Part shown: positions 41,271 to 50,892 of the stretch, one piece after another
Position numbering within the stretch: position 1 is the stretch's first letter
How the letters are laid out: each line of letters begins with the position of its first letter
Source: TOLSYN sp963849065
GTDB taxonomy: Bacteria; Acidobacteriota; Terriglobia; Terriglobales; Acidobacteriaceae
Direction: 5' to 3'
DNA: 64,000 nucleotides
Assembly: GCA_963849065.1 (NCBI GenBank)
Contig: CAWKFM010000001.1
Span: forward strand, 186,001 to 250,000
Made by a program: the position numbers and the translations under genes
Notes under the pieces: model-generated
Seen by the model: only the letters and a program-made list of their open reading frames with translations
Databases searched by the model: none
What the model was told of the DNA's origin: nothing

Positions 41271-42883
41271 GCCAGAATGGAAAGTTTTCGCTACTCCGGT
41301 CGCGCCGGCACGAGCGCGGACAGGTGATCATTTGGCTGGTGATGGTCTGGGTGGTTTTCTTTGTCTTGATGGGGGCGGTTGTGGCCGACCTGGGGGTGGT
41401 GTATTGCGCCTACCGGCAGCTGCAGGCATCGACCGATGCGGCGGCACTGGCGGGAGGCGCGATGATGCCTACCAGCACTGCGGCGGTCGTGACGTCCACA
41501 GCGCAGCAGTACAGCTCTTACGCGGCGGGCTATAACGTCTATCACGATATGACGGTTACGACTCCGCCGACGATTGCGCTGGGCTGCTCGAGCACGGAGG
41601 CGGCTCTCCCCTGGGGAGTCATTTGTGTGGATCCATCGAACTCCAATGTGCTTACCGTGACGCAGACGGCGACGGTGCCATTGAATTTTTTGAACTTTTT
41701 CTCCGCGCAGCTGAATGGCCATCCCAGCATGCCGATCACGGCGACCTCGGAGGCGGTGATGAAGGGCGCGCCCGGTCCGCCATACAACGTGGCGATCATT
41801 ATGGACACCACGCAATCGATGAATTCCGGCACCAACAGCTGCGGTGCCTCGTACACGCCCATTCAATGCGCCCGGCAGGGCTTGCAACTCCTGCTGACCG
41901 AACTTCAGCCTTGTATACCGGGCGTGGTGCCTTGCGGATCGACCTCTCCGATTGATCTGGTGAGTCTGTTTGTTTTTCCGGCGTGGAGCGGGAGCGCTGG
42001 AGGCAGCCCCTCAGGGGGTACGGTTGCTACGGCTTGGAGTGGAGGGACTGCCCACGGTGAGCTTTATGATGAGGCGTTGGGAGGAGGTCCCGATAACTTC
42101 CCCGCGGCTCCGGGGAGCGAGACAGTGACCGTCGGCGGAACCCCAATTACCTATCAGATCACCCTGTTTAGCAATGATTACCAACTCTACGATGGAGCTG
42201 GCTTGAACCCTGCTTCCCACATCGTGCTGGCGGCTGGATATCCGTATCCGAGCAACAACGGACATTTGTCGGCCCCGGGCGGCGCGGGAACGTATTATGC
42301 GGGCGTGATCTATGCGGCGCAGAACGCGCTCGCCTACCAGAAGTCGCTAAATCCGCTGTCGAATAACGTAATGATTATCCTCACCGATGGCGATGCCCCA
42401 GGGTCAACAGGTGGAGTCTCCAGTGCATGTGGGGACATGACCTCGCCTTACAACGTGTACTACACGACGACGAACCCGCCAAGTGGGTGCGCGACGCCGA
42501 ACAACACAACCAGCTTCAACAGCCCCAACTTCATGTCCGCGACCGATGAGTGCCAGGAGGCGATCCAAGCGGCCTGGGACGCCACGAACCAGGGAACCCA
42601 GGTGTATACGATCGGCTTCGCTTCGGAGGCCTCGGGGTGTTCGAGCGACACGATTAATTTAGGTCTCTCTTCCAACGTCTACCCGGCTGGTGTCCCCTGG
42701 CCGCTCACGCCATGCGACACGATTGAGTACATGGCCTCCGATCCGACGCACTGGTACAGCGATTCGGCCAGCCAGTGCAGCGCGAACGGCCCGACTCCGC
42801 AGCCGGCCCATACCCTGGCGACGATTATCCCGTCGATTACGAATAGTATCTCGGTGGCCAGGCTGATTACGCCCGGCACATAG
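41267..42883 (+). CDS. TadG-like protein with a VWFA domain
   Basis: 538 residues. The N-terminal membrane segment (about 18-45; VIIWLVMVWVVFFVLMGAVV) and the AYRQLQASTDAAALAGG block are the TadE/TadG-like signature of Flp pilus-associated proteins. A VWFA domain follows (about 165-470) with the MIDAS motif DTTQS and NNVMIILTDGDAP. It is translated in overlap with the TadE-like gene. It probably acts in the periplasm or at the surface as an adhesion or assembly factor. It is followed by a strong terminator. Confidence 0.8.
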   Translation: MSQNGKFSLLRSRRHERGQVIIWLVMVWVVFFVLMGAVVADLGVVYCAYRQLQASTDAAALAGGAMMPTSTAAVVTSTAQQYSSYAAGYNVYHDMTVTTPPTIALGCSSTEAALPWGVICVDPSNSNVLTVTQTATVPLNFLNFFSAQLNGHPSMPITATSEAVMKGAPGPPYNVAIIMDTTQSMNSGTNSCGASYTPIQCARQGLQLLLTELQPCIPGVVPCGSTSPIDLVSLFVFPAWSGSAGGSPSGGTVATAWSGGTAHGELYDEALGGGPDNFPAAPGSETVTVGGTPITYQITLFSNDYQLYDGAGLNPASHIVLAAGYPYPSNNGHLSAPGGAGTYYAGVIYAAQNALAYQKSLNPLSNNVMIILTDGDAPGSTGGVSSACGDMTSPYNVYYTTTNPPSGCATPNNTTSFNSPNFMSATDECQEAIQAAWDATNQGTQVYTIGFASEASGCSSDTINLGLSSNVYPAGVPWPLTPCDTIEYMASDPTHWYSDSASQCSANGPTPQPAHTLATIIPSITNSISVARLITPGT

Positions 42884-42917
42884 GGGGATTCCGGCGTTTT
42901 GCGGATCGAACAAAAAA

Positions 42918-42945
42918 AGCTCCTCCCGTGTGGGGGGAGCTTTTC
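42918..42945 (+). terminator. Rho-independent terminator after the TadE/TadG pair
   Basis: AGCTCCTCCC pairs with GGGGGGAGCT (one G-T pair) around a 4-base loop, preceded by an A-run and followed by TTTTC. It lies 35 bases after the stop codon. Confidence 0.85.
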
Positions 42946-43020
42946 ATTTGGGGGGAAGCGGGATGCGCGGCGAAGATCAAAGGCAAAGGCCAAGGCTGGG
43001 AGGTATAGGGCATTGCCGTT

Positions 43021-43170
43021 CCCACATTCGCCAACAGGCGGATGTGGGCCAACCTGCGGCCACACGGCAAGGCAGAAGGCAAAGATAAGTCAACTGCCCC
43101 ACCCAAGCCAAAAGAGGGCTTGAATGGGCCACCACCCGCGGGCTTAGTGGGCCACCCGCCGGCTTGAATG
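43021..43170. repeat. Cluster of intergenic palindromic repeats
   Basis: CCCACATTCGCC...GGCGGATGTGGG (43021-43048), CCCACCCAAGCC...GGCTTGAATGGGCCACC (about 43098-43133) and two half-copies ending GGGCCACCCG or GGGGCACCCG (to 43170). These are members of the palindromic family described at 39375 and 55364. The gap 42884-43289 holds no gene. Confidence 0.75.
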
Positions 43171-43289
43171 GGGCACCCGCAGTGCAGGCGTTTTACGGAT
43201 GCGGAGCGAGGCCGGAATGCCTATGGAGCCGGGGTGGAGACTGGAGCGGCGCGGGGATTCCTCGCGGGGCTTGATCTCATAACAACCTA

Positions 43290-44103
43290 GGGCATGTTAA
43301 CACTAACGGCGACTTCGTGCTATTGTGAGTAGGTGGAGATCGCCGAAGAACAATTCCGCCGCATCGAGTCCACGCTGCCGCGCCAGCGTGGCAACGTCCG
43401 GGTCAGCAATCTGCAATTCGTGAATGCGCTATTGTTTGTTGCCGAACATGGTTGCAAGTGGCGTGGACTGCCCAAGCGCTTCGGTCCCTGGCACACCATC
43501 TACACCCGCATGAATCGCTGGTCCAAGAGTGGCGTACTCGATCAAGTCTTCGAACTGTTGCAGCGTGAGCAGATCTTGCGCATTAAGATCGAGGCCGTCA
43601 AAATGGACTCGACCATCGTCAAGGTGCATCCCGATGGCACCGGCGCGTTAAAAAAAACGGACCCCAGGCCATCGGAAAATCCCGCGGCGGATGGACCACC
43701 AAGATTCATATGGTTGCCGCGGATGCTCGAACGGCCATAACCTTCGCGCTGTCGCCGGGGCAAGCCTCGGACGCCAAAGGTGGTCGCGAACTGCTTGGTG
43801 GCCTCGGGCCGCAGTCCGCGCCGTTATACCTGCGGATGGATCGTGCCTACGAGGACAATGAAACTCGGCAGCTGGCGCTGGATTTCGGCTTCATCCCGGT
43901 TGTTCCGCCGAAAAGCAACCGCTTGGAGCCATGGCAGTACGAAAAGGCAATGTACCGCAAACGCAACGAGATCGAGAGGCTCTTCCGCAGGCTGAGGGGC
44001 TTCCGCCGAATCTTCTCCCGCTTCGAAAAACTCGACGTGCTCTTCCTCGGTTTCCTGACGTTCGCCCTCATTGTCGAGGCACTCAGATAGTGTTAACACG
44101 CCC
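43290..44103 (+). mobile_element. IS5-family (IS427-like) insertion sequence
   Basis: Terminal inverted repeats GGGCATGTTAACACTA (43290-43305) and TAGTGTTAACACGCCC (44088-44103) match at 15 of 16 positions and bound an 814-base element. No clear target duplication was found (left flank CTA, right flank TGA). It contains one transposase in two overlapping frames and may be intact. Confidence 0.85.
43333..44090 (+). CDS. IS5-family transposase made by frameshifting
   Basis: The first frame (GTG start, to 43740) encodes the N-terminal domain and the first catalytic Asp (EAVKMDSTIVKVH). The second frame (to 44090) encodes the second Asp (LYLRMDRAYEDNETR) and the Glu region (YRKRNEIERLFRRLRGFRRI). 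Near 43650 a run of eight A occurs in both frames; shifting there continues as KNGPQAIGKSRGGWTTKIHM, which is standard for the family. Programmed frameshifting at such A-runs is known for IS427-like elements, so the gene is probably functional rather than broken. Confidence 0.8.
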
Positions 44104-44425
44104 TGATATGGAGTGACCGTGTCAAGCTCAGCGACACGCTGTTTGTGTTTTGTTGAAGTTATTCGAGGACAGGGCGAGCAACGGTCGGGGCAGCTTTGGC
44201 GACGATTGATCAGTCTGATATTCGCGGGTCGGAACCGCATAATCGTGATTCGTCGGGAGCTGCCTCGGACTAGTCGCGCGAGTTGGGCATGGGCCTGCCG
44301 CATAGGGCGGTCGAGGATTCTCCTTGATCGTGCACGCCTCGGCCGCTGCTCGCTTTGTCCTCGAAATTTCATGGTTCTTGGTTCTGTTTTTCCATTCGCA
44401 GAAAGTCTTTGGTTTTGATTTCCGG
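44104..44425. other. Gap between IS5 and IS110 elements
   Basis: 322 bases with no recognisable gene. It may include the right end of the IS110 element. Nothing else was identified. Confidence 0.4.
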
Positions 44426-45558
44426 CTATGCCGTCACCGCCCGCCGCTGAGGGCGGAGTGCCTCCGTCCTGGTACCGATCGCCCAGATGAAGCCCAACAA
44501 CTCGCGTCCCACGGCAGTGATGATTTTTCTCCGACCTTTGCCGGCCGTCATGGGCCGCTGATATTTCTTGTGCAGCCGGTGCTGCGCTTTCCAGGCAATC
44601 TCTTTCACCTCTTCGCTGACGCTTTTCTGGCGTTGACGCAGCGCGGGACCGATGCCGGGGCGAAGACGATAGGACCAGGCCGCCTCGATCACCACTCGTC
44701 GCAGATGGGCGTTGCCGGTTTTAGTGATCGCTCCGCGCCGCACCCGCTCGCCGCTGGAGTCCTCACCAGGAACTGCGCCGCTGTAGGCCATCAGTTGCCG
44801 TGGTGTCTGGAAACGCGAGATCTCGCCCAGTTCGCTGACCAGCGTCGCCGCCGAGATCTTCGCCACTCCGCGCAGCGCCTGCAGCGCTTGAATCACCTCC
44901 TGCATCCATGCGGGCGCCAACTTCACGGCTTCCGCAATGGCCTGTTCCAGCCGCAACACGCGCTCGTTCATGTGCTCGACCTCGTGCAAGTAGTCCAGCA
45001 TCGTGTACTCCTGGGCCGCCTGCTTGAAATGCACCTGCCTGACCCAGGCCATGTACTTCAGCGTCCATGCTTTTCCGCCTTCTGGAAAGCGTTCGCCATG
45101 ACGTAACAGAAATTTGCTCAAACGATGCCGTGCCCGCAACTGATCCTGTTTTGCCGCCTCCCGAGCCCGCACCAGATCGCGTAACGCTTCGTGCGCTTCG
45201 TCGGGAACCCAGACCGCCGTAAGATCGCCGGCCCGATGGTTGCGCGCCAGTTTCAACGCATCCCGCCGATCCGTCTTACCCGATCCCCGGCCTTGACCGG
45301 AACCAGGGTCGGTGCCACCACATCGCAGTTCACCCCGAGCGCCGTCAGCTGCCAATACAGTACGTACCCGGTTGGACCTGCTTCGTAACATGCCCGCAAC
45401 TGATCTGGTGGGCCAAGCTTGTTAACCAGCTTGCGAACCGACTCTTCCCGGTTGGAAATCGTTCCTAGCGACCGAACCTCGCCATTCGGCTCGGCCACCG
45501 CCACAGCAATCGTCTCCGCATGGACATCCAGCCCGACAAATCGTATCTTTTTCTTCAC
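44426..45558 (-). pseudogene. IS110-family transposase broken by a frameshift
   Basis: The N-terminal RuvC-like DEDD domain begins at 45558 (RFVGLDVHAETIAVAVAEP, first Asp) and runs to about PVKAGDR. The frame then changes: GKTDRRDALKLARNHRAGDL and the C-terminal transposase_20 domain (LRGVAKISAATLVSELGEI, then MAYSGAVPGEDSSGERVRRG) continue in another frame to 44426. Correcting about one base near 45290 would give GDR-KTDRRDA, as in intact relatives. IS110 elements use a bridge RNA from flanking non-coding DNA; its state here was not assessed. Confidence 0.85.
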
Positions 45559-45704
45559 GACCGGTTCCTTTCCGCTTTATGGCTCTGCGTTGTTGGTTTT
45601 TACCAACTCACAGCGTAACCCACGTCAGCGCATCGGAGCCGGTCGCTCCATTCTGACTAGGGGAGATGCGAGCTTCGATGTCAAGTCGCCGCGCCAGTCG
45701 GGCG

Positions 45705-46085
45705 TTATTCGCGGCCGCGGAAGCGGATGATCTGGCGGCGGTCGCGCTTGGAGGGACGGCCCTCGGGGAGGGTTTCGAAGTCCATGAGGGCGCGGCGCTC
45801 GTCGGCGGCTTTCTGGCGGGCTTCGCGGCTGGCGTCGCTTTCGCGGTAGAGGGTTTGGGCGACCGGAGCGGGGCCGCGCACGTCGCTGAGGAGCAGTACC
45901 TCGATGTGGAATTCTCCACCATCGTTGGTGACCTGGAGACGGTCGCCGATGCGGATCTCGCGGGCGGGCTTGAGGGGCTGTCCGTTGGCGAGGACGCGCC
46001 CGAGGTCGCAGGCGCGCGAGGCCAGGGCGCGGGTTTTGAAGAAGCGCGCGGCCCAGAGCCACTTGTCGACGCGGACGGAGTTCAT
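45705..46085 (-). CDS. hslR: S4-domain RNA-binding protein (Hsp15-like)
   Basis: 126 residues. An S4 RNA-binding domain occupies residues 4-65: RVDKWLWAARFFKTRALASR, then GRVLANGQPLKPAREIRIGD. The basic C-terminal extension (PEGRPSKRDRRQIIRF) is typical of Hsp15/HslR. Hsp15 rescues stalled 50S subunits carrying nascent chains. The ATG start is the first in the frame. Its neighbours show no functional link. Confidence 0.88.
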   Translation of the reverse strand: MNSVRVDKWLWAARFFKTRALASRACDLGRVLANGQPLKPAREIRIGDRLQVTNDGGEFHIEVLLLSDVRGPAPVAQTLYRESDASREARQKAADERRALMDFETLPEGRPSKRDRRQIIRFRGRE

Positions 46086-46136
46086 GGGGGTATTGTAAGG
46101 GTAAGGGCAGGGTCCAAGGCAGAACAGGGGTCAACT

Positions 46137-46216
46137 TCCCCACTCAAGCCAAATCAACCGGGCGGCGTCGCTTGGAGCCTTAGCCGCGCCAAGGCGGCAC
46201 GGTGAAGATGGGGCAC
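46137..46216. repeat. Palindromic intergenic repeat (degenerate)
   Basis: CCCACTCAAGCC at the left and GATGGGGCACC at the right are the arms of the dispersed palindrome; the centre is replaced by GC-rich sequence. It lies between the S4-domain gene and the gene at 46232. Confidence 0.55.
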
Positions 46217-46231
46217 CTGTCAGGACAGCAG

Positions 46232-47302
46232 TTACCGGGAGGCGGCGACCTCGCTGGCAGCCTTGCAGCCGTGGGAGAGGTGGGCGAAGACGAGCGCACG
46301 ATGCAGGAATGAGTTGGAGGCCTGGCATGCGGCGTCATCCTGGCGGGTGGCGGTGGTACTGGGATTCTGGCGCGCATCCTGGCGCTGCTCTTCTTCGCTG
46401 CCGGCGTCTGCGGGTTGCACGACGTCGCCGAGCTCCATTTCGGCCGAGGCGCGGGTGATGAGGGCGGTGGAGGAATCGGGGCTGACGTTGAGGACGAGGA
46501 TCTCGCCGAGGACATGGTCGGGCATCAGGCGGTCGGAGTCGGGCGGGACCTTGGCCCGGTTGACGGCGGTATCGTCCACGCCTCGGGGCAGGTCATCGGA
46601 GGCGCGATCGATGCGGTTGAGGTCTTCGGGAGCGTAGCCGCGGGTGATGAGGAGATAGTCGCCGGGCTTGGCTCCCTTGATGGCGCCGAAGTCGGTGTAA
46701 ATAGTCATGCCGGTGCCGAGCAGGCCGACGAAGCCCTCGGCTCCGAGGATGTGTCCTTTGAGGCCGGTGGGGGCGGCGCGGAATTGGGCAAGCTCGGGTT
46801 CTTCGGTGCGGAAGGTGATCTGCGGGCGCTCCTTGAAAGGTACGACGAGATCGCCCTGGATGGTCGCGGTGCAGGAGTAGTCGAAGGTGGCGATGGCGGT
46901 GCCGTTGATGATGGAGCGAACGGTGACCCAGCCGACATCCTGATATTGGTCTCCGAGGCTGGCGAGCTGTTTGCGCTGCTCGAGCGAGGAGTCCTCAGGG
47001 TTGGGGTCGGCGATCTGGCGCACCAGGCTGTAGCGCTCTCCCACGGCAAGGTCGGGACCGCGCAGGAAGAGCGTGGAGCGTCCCTGGAAGCGGTCTTCAT
47101 GGGGACTTTCCTTGGAGCCCAGGACGAACGAGTCGCGGGGAACGGCCTGGCGGGTGATGAAGCCGGAGCAGTAGAGCTGGCTATAGGTGGGGCCGGTGAT
47201 GGGCGCGGTCGCCTGAGCCGGCAGGCCGGGATTCTGCGCCAGCAGGGTTGCCGACAGCAGGGTTGCCGATAGCAGGGTCAGTGCCAGGTTCAAGGATTTC
47301 AT
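46232..47302 (-). CDS. Exported protein with a possible FlgT-C-like domain
   Basis: 356 residues with a signal peptide containing a duplicated SATLL unit (cut near LLAQ, residue 23). Mature residues 30-150 are beta-rich. The segment GMTIYTDFGAIKGAKPGDYL near 198 and VLGEILVLNVSPDSSTALIT near 265 resemble the C-terminal fold of FlgT-like and related exported proteins. A low-complexity Gln/Ala tail with two cysteines follows. The function is unknown and no flagellar genes are nearby, so the resemblance is structural at best. Confidence 0.65.
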   Translation of the reverse strand: MKSLNLALTLLSATLLSATLLAQNPGLPAQATAPITGPTYSQLYCSGFITRQAVPRDSFVLGSKESPHEDRFQGRSTLFLRGPDLAVGERYSLVRQIADPNPEDSSLEQRKQLASLGDQYQDVGWVTVRSIINGTAIATFDYSCTATIQGDLVVPFKERPQITFRTEEPELAQFRAAPTGLKGHILGAEGFVGLLGTGMTIYTDFGAIKGAKPGDYLLITRGYAPEDLNRIDRASDDLPRGVDDTAVNRAKVPPDSDRLMPDHVLGEILVLNVSPDSSTALITRASAEMELGDVVQPADAGSEEEQRQDARQNPSTTATRQDDAACQASNSFLHRALVFAHLSHGCKAASEVAASR

Positions 47303-47368
47303 TCCGTGCTCTCATTTCAGCCGCAAAAGGGCGATTGCCGTACGTATCCAAGAGCGTGCTTCGCCGGG

Positions 47369-47438
47369 TAACGCGGCAAACGATGCCGCTGCCGGCCGCT
47401 GGCGCTTGCGAGTAACGCGGCAAAAAGATGCCGCTGCC
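47369..47438. repeat. Two-unit direct repeat upstream of the exported protein gene
   Basis: TAACGCGGCAAA, then GATGCCGCTGCC, occurs at 47369-47395 and at 47413-47438, separated by GGCGCTTGCG-type sequence. The arms GCGGCA and TGCCGC make each unit a small hairpin. The 329-base gap otherwise holds no gene. Confidence 0.6.
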
Positions 47439-47631
47439 AGCCCCGGGCGCTCGGCCGGCGCTTGTATCCGGAAGCTAACAAAGGCGGGAGTGGTGGTCAA
47501 GTAACGATAGACGTAGGCCGGAGTACAGCCGTTAACCGAGATGGTACTCCTGCGAATTTCTGTATTTTTCTGTTGAAAATCGCTTTCAGGCATTGCAACC
47601 GGCCTCCAGCATCATTACCATTTGCCCACAA

Positions 47632-49476
47632 ATGACTGTTCCACCGGTAAATTACACGGCCCGCTCTCTTCGCCTCCGCATACCGCGGATCTGCGTTTCC
47701 ATTACTGCCGACGATGCCTCCGAAATGATGGACAAGGCGGAGGCGGTATTGCGCGAAAACCCCCTGATCGAGCTGCGGCTCGACTACCTGAACTCCCCGC
47801 TGGGGGCGATGTCGCGGCTGCGGCGGCTGACCGAGGCGCGTCCGGACGGCATCCTGATTGCCACCTGCCGGCGGACCGCGGCCGGAGGGAACTTTGGCGG
47901 CTCGCTGGACGAGCAGCTGGAGGTGCTGCGCAAGGCCACTGACGCAGGCTGCGCGGCGGTGGATATCGACATTGAAAGCGCCGAGGCGATGAGCCGCGAG
48001 GATTGGGAGGAGATGCGGTCGCGGGCGGCCATCGTGCTCTCCAGCCACGACTTTGAGAGCACCAGCCGGCTCGATGAGACGTTTGCGCGCATGCGCAGTT
48101 TCAACTCCGACTTCTACAAAGTGGTGGGGACGGCGACCTGCCTGCATGACAACGTGGTGATGACGCGCTTTCTGGAAGAGCACTGCTCGGAGTATGCCAT
48201 GGTGGGCATGTGTATGGGCGAACAGGGCATGCTGAGCCGCATCCTGGGGATTCGCGCCGGAGGAGCGTTTACCTTTGGCGCGGAGGCAGCAGGGAAGCAG
48301 ACGGCTCCGGGACAGCCGACTTATCGCGAGCTGCGGGATTTTTACCGCATCGAGCAGGTGGAGACGGTGACCAAGGTGTACGGCATCGCGGGCAACCCGG
48401 TGTCGCACTCGATGTCGCCCTGGGTGATGAATACGGGCTTCCGGCGGGAGAATGTGAACGCGGTGTATCTGCCGCTGCACGCCAAGACGCTGAGCGACCT
48501 GCTGGCCACGGTGACCGGCCTGCCGCTGGATGGGCTGAGCGTTACCATGCCCTACAAGCAGGCGATTGTGCCTCACCTGGACAACAGCGACGTGCCCACC
48601 CAGCAGTGCGGAGCCTGCAACACGGTGGTGCGCGGCAAGGACGGCAGGCTGTTCGGCTTTAATACGGACGTATACGGCATTGTGGCGGCCATTGAGCCTC
48701 GCCTGGCCCTGCAGGGCGCGCGGGTGCTGGTGCTGGGCGCGGGCGGAGCGGCGCGGGCGGCGGTGATCGCACTCAAGGCCAAGGGCGCCGAGGTGACGAT
48801 TGTGAACCGCACTCCGGCCAAGGCGGTGGAGCTGGCCAAGCAGCTGGGCGCCAAGACGGTGAAGCGCAGCGAGGTCGCCAAGCTGAGCTTCGACCTGATC
48901 TTCAACGCCACCCCGGTGGGGATGGGTCCTGCGGCGGAGACTGCGCTGGAGGAAAACGAGCTGAATACGACGTGGGTCTTCGACTCGGTGTACAACCCGG
49001 TGGAGACTCCTCTGCTGAAGCTGGCGCAGTCGAAGGGCTGCGGGACGATCAGCGGGGTGGAGATGTTCCTGCACCAGGCGGCGCGGCAGTTTGAGATCTG
49101 GACCGGAAAGCCGGCACCGATGGACTCCATCCGGCAGGTGCTGCTGCGGCAGCTGGGCGCGGTCGGAGGCGAGGGCGTGGACGCAGTGCCGACGGTGGTT
49201 TCTCCCAAGAACCGGCCGGTAGCAGCAGGCGCGGTTTCGGCCGTCGCCAGCGAAGAGGCCGAGGCGTCGGCACCAGTGTCAGCCAAGGCCGAGACGGGCA
49301 AGGCGGCGGTGAAAGAATCTCCTGGGGCCAAAAAGACGGCGGCCAAGGCGGCTCCGGTGAAGAGCGCGAAGCCGCCCGCACCCGTAGCGGCGAAAGCGGC
49401 GGCGAAGGCTCCGGCAGCAAAGAAGGTGGTTGCGAAAGCGACCGCGAAAAAGGCGACGAAGGCCAAGGGACGGTAG
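47632..49476 (+). CDS. aroDE: Fused 3-dehydroquinate dehydratase / shikimate dehydrogenase with H1-like tail
   Basis: 614 residues. Residues 20-235 are a type I dehydroquinase with the Schiff-base Lys163 (FYKVVG) and His139 (SSHDFE). Residues 248-510 are AroE: GNPVSHSMSP shikimate site, catalytic Lys in SVTMPYKQ, Asp in NTDVYG, NADP loop GAGGAARA and NATPVGMG. The two catalyse consecutive steps of the shikimate pathway. From about 512 a 100-residue Ala/Lys/Pro tail follows (KAAAKAPAAKKVVAKATAKK), like histone H1 or bacterial H1-like proteins. A TTG 13 codons upstream is an alternative start; neither has a good ribosome-binding site. Confidence 0.9.
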   Translation: MTVPPVNYTARSLRLRIPRICVSITADDASEMMDKAEAVLRENPLIELRLDYLNSPLGAMSRLRRLTEARPDGILIATCRRTAAGGNFGGSLDEQLEVLRKATDAGCAAVDIDIESAEAMSREDWEEMRSRAAIVLSSHDFESTSRLDETFARMRSFNSDFYKVVGTATCLHDNVVMTRFLEEHCSEYAMVGMCMGEQGMLSRILGIRAGGAFTFGAEAAGKQTAPGQPTYRELRDFYRIEQVETVTKVYGIAGNPVSHSMSPWVMNTGFRRENVNAVYLPLHAKTLSDLLATVTGLPLDGLSVTMPYKQAIVPHLDNSDVPTQQCGACNTVVRGKDGRLFGFNTDVYGIVAAIEPRLALQGARVLVLGAGGAARAAVIALKAKGAEVTIVNRTPAKAVELAKQLGAKTVKRSEVAKLSFDLIFNATPVGMGPAAETALEENELNTTWVFDSVYNPVETPLLKLAQSKGCGTISGVEMFLHQAARQFEIWTGKPAPMDSIRQVLLRQLGAVGGEGVDAVPTVVSPKNRPVAAGAVSAVASEEAEASAPVSAKAETGKAAVKESPGAKKTAAKAAPVKSAKPPAPVAAKAAAKAPAAKKVVAKATAKKATKAKGR

Positions 49477-49486
49477 GGAAGGCAGG

Positions 49487-49513
49487 GTTTCAAAGTTTCA
49501 AGGTTTCAAAGTT
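49487..49513 (+). repeat. TTTCAAAG/TTTCAAGG iterated repeat
   Basis: GGTTTCAAAGTTTCAAGG units follow the aroDE stop. The same iterated motif appears at 57548-57580 and, inverted, at 49751-49772, always between genes. Confidence 0.65.
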
Positions 49514-49645
49514 AAGGGCAAAGGCAGAATCGATCGGGGCCGAGATGTCCGTTGGGTTGTGCGGGCGATTTGAGCGGTGCAGGGGTCCTTCGCTGCGCTC
49601 AGTATGACCCTCGAAATGGGATGACACGCGCACAAGTGAGAATGA

Positions 49646-49680
49646 AATGCAAAGGGTGCCGTGGCGGCACCCTTTGCATT
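49646..49680. terminator. Strong 15-base-pair hairpin between convergent genes
   Basis: AATGCAAAGGGTGCC pairs perfectly with GGCACCCTTTGCATT around a 5-base loop. It lies between aroDE (plus) and the GGDEF gene (minus) and could terminate either or both; the T-run is short. Confidence 0.65.
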
Positions 49681-49776
49681 TGGAGGCTCCGGCGCAGTTG
49701 GAAAGTTCGAGCAAGGCGCGTGGGTTTGCTCTCGATCTTAGCTTTGAGAATCTTGAAACCTTGAAACTTCAAGTAC

Positions 49777-50892
49777 TTACGACGCTTCCTTGCGGCTCTT
49801 GAGGTCGGAGTAGAAGACGACTCGGTTTCGGCCCTTGGCTTTGGCCTGGTAGAGGGCGGCATCGGCGGCCTCGAGCAGCTCCCGCTTGTTGTGCGCCTCG
49901 GCGGGGAAGATGGCGACGCCGATGCTGATGGTGAGGCGCTCCTCGGGTGCGCCTTCGGCGGCGCTGGTGCGGAATCTGGCCTGCTCCACGGAGTAACGCA
50001 GGCGCTGGGCGACCAGCTTGGCGCCCTGCGGGGTGGTCTCCGGAAGCAGCAGAATGAACTCCTCGCCGCCGTAGCGGGCGGCGATATCGATCTGGCGGAG
50101 ATCGCTGGTGAGGATGGCGGCGACGTCGTGCAGGATAAGGTCGCCCGCGGGATGGCCGTGGGTGTCGTTGATGCGCTTGAAGAGATCGATGTCGATCATG
50201 AGCAGAGCGACGGGATTGCCGCGGCGCTCGGCGCGGGCCAGCTCTAAGTCGAGCTGCTGCTCGAAGTAGCCGCGGGTCTTGAGGCCGGTGAGGAAGTCGG
50301 TAAAGGCATAGCGCAGCAGGCTCTCATTGGAGTAGTCGCGGGCCAGCATGCTCTCCGTGACCAGGGAGAGCATCCAGAGCAGCTGGGCATCTTCGCGCGA
50401 GAAGCTGTCGGCATGGTCGCCGAACAGTTGCAGGGCTCCCACCACGCGGTTACGCACAAACAGCGGCACCACGACGATGCTATTGGCATTCATGGCGTGG
50501 AGCAGGGCGTCGGCCTCCGGCTGGCTGTGGCGCGGCAGCAGCAAGGGGCGGCCCAGCTTTGCAGCCCAGTAATTGAGCACGCTGGCGCGGGCAAAGTTCT
50601 CGGCACCGGGATCGGGAAGATTCCGCGCGGCGCGCAGGTGCATGCCCTCGCCGTTCTCCTCCCAGAAGTAAAGGGCGGCGCGGGAAAAACTGACCATCTC
50701 GGCGGCCATGTCGCAGACCAGGTTGAGGGTGGAGTCGAGCTCCATTTCGAGCACGGTAAGCATGCTCATGCGCAGCAGCACGTTGACCTCGCGGCTGCGG
50801 CGCACGATGGTTTCCTGATCCAACTCGGAGATCACCTCGACGGCGAAGCGCTCCAGCGGCTCGGATTCCGGGTAGGGCGGGGGGAACATCAT
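49777..50892 (-). CDS. GAF-GGDEF diguanylate cyclase
   Basis: 371 residues. A GAF sensor domain (about 30-190) precedes a GGDEF domain (about 205-365) with YGGEEF at the active site and the inhibitory I-site RQID five residues before it, so it should synthesise c-di-GMP with product inhibition. The substrate-binding blocks DIDLFKRINDTHGHPAGD and ISIGVA are intact. No transmembrane segment was seen; the enzyme is probably cytoplasmic. I chose the ATG at 50892; a TTG 30 codons upstream is open but unlikely. Confidence 0.9.
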   Translation of the reverse strand: MMFPPPYPESEPLERFAVEVISELDQETIVRRSREVNVLLRMSMLTVLEMELDSTLNLVCDMAAEMVSFSRAALYFWEENGEGMHLRAARNLPDPGAENFARASVLNYWAAKLGRPLLLPRHSQPEADALLHAMNANSIVVVPLFVRNRVVGALQLFGDHADSFSREDAQLLWMLSLVTESMLARDYSNESLLRYAFTDFLTGLKTRGYFEQQLDLELARAERRGNPVALLMIDIDLFKRINDTHGHPAGDLILHDVAAILTSDLRQIDIAARYGGEEFILLLPETTPQGAKLVAQRLRYSVEQARFRTSAAEGAPEERLTISIGVAIFPAEAHNKRELLEAADAALYQAKAKGRNRVVFYSDLKSRKEAS

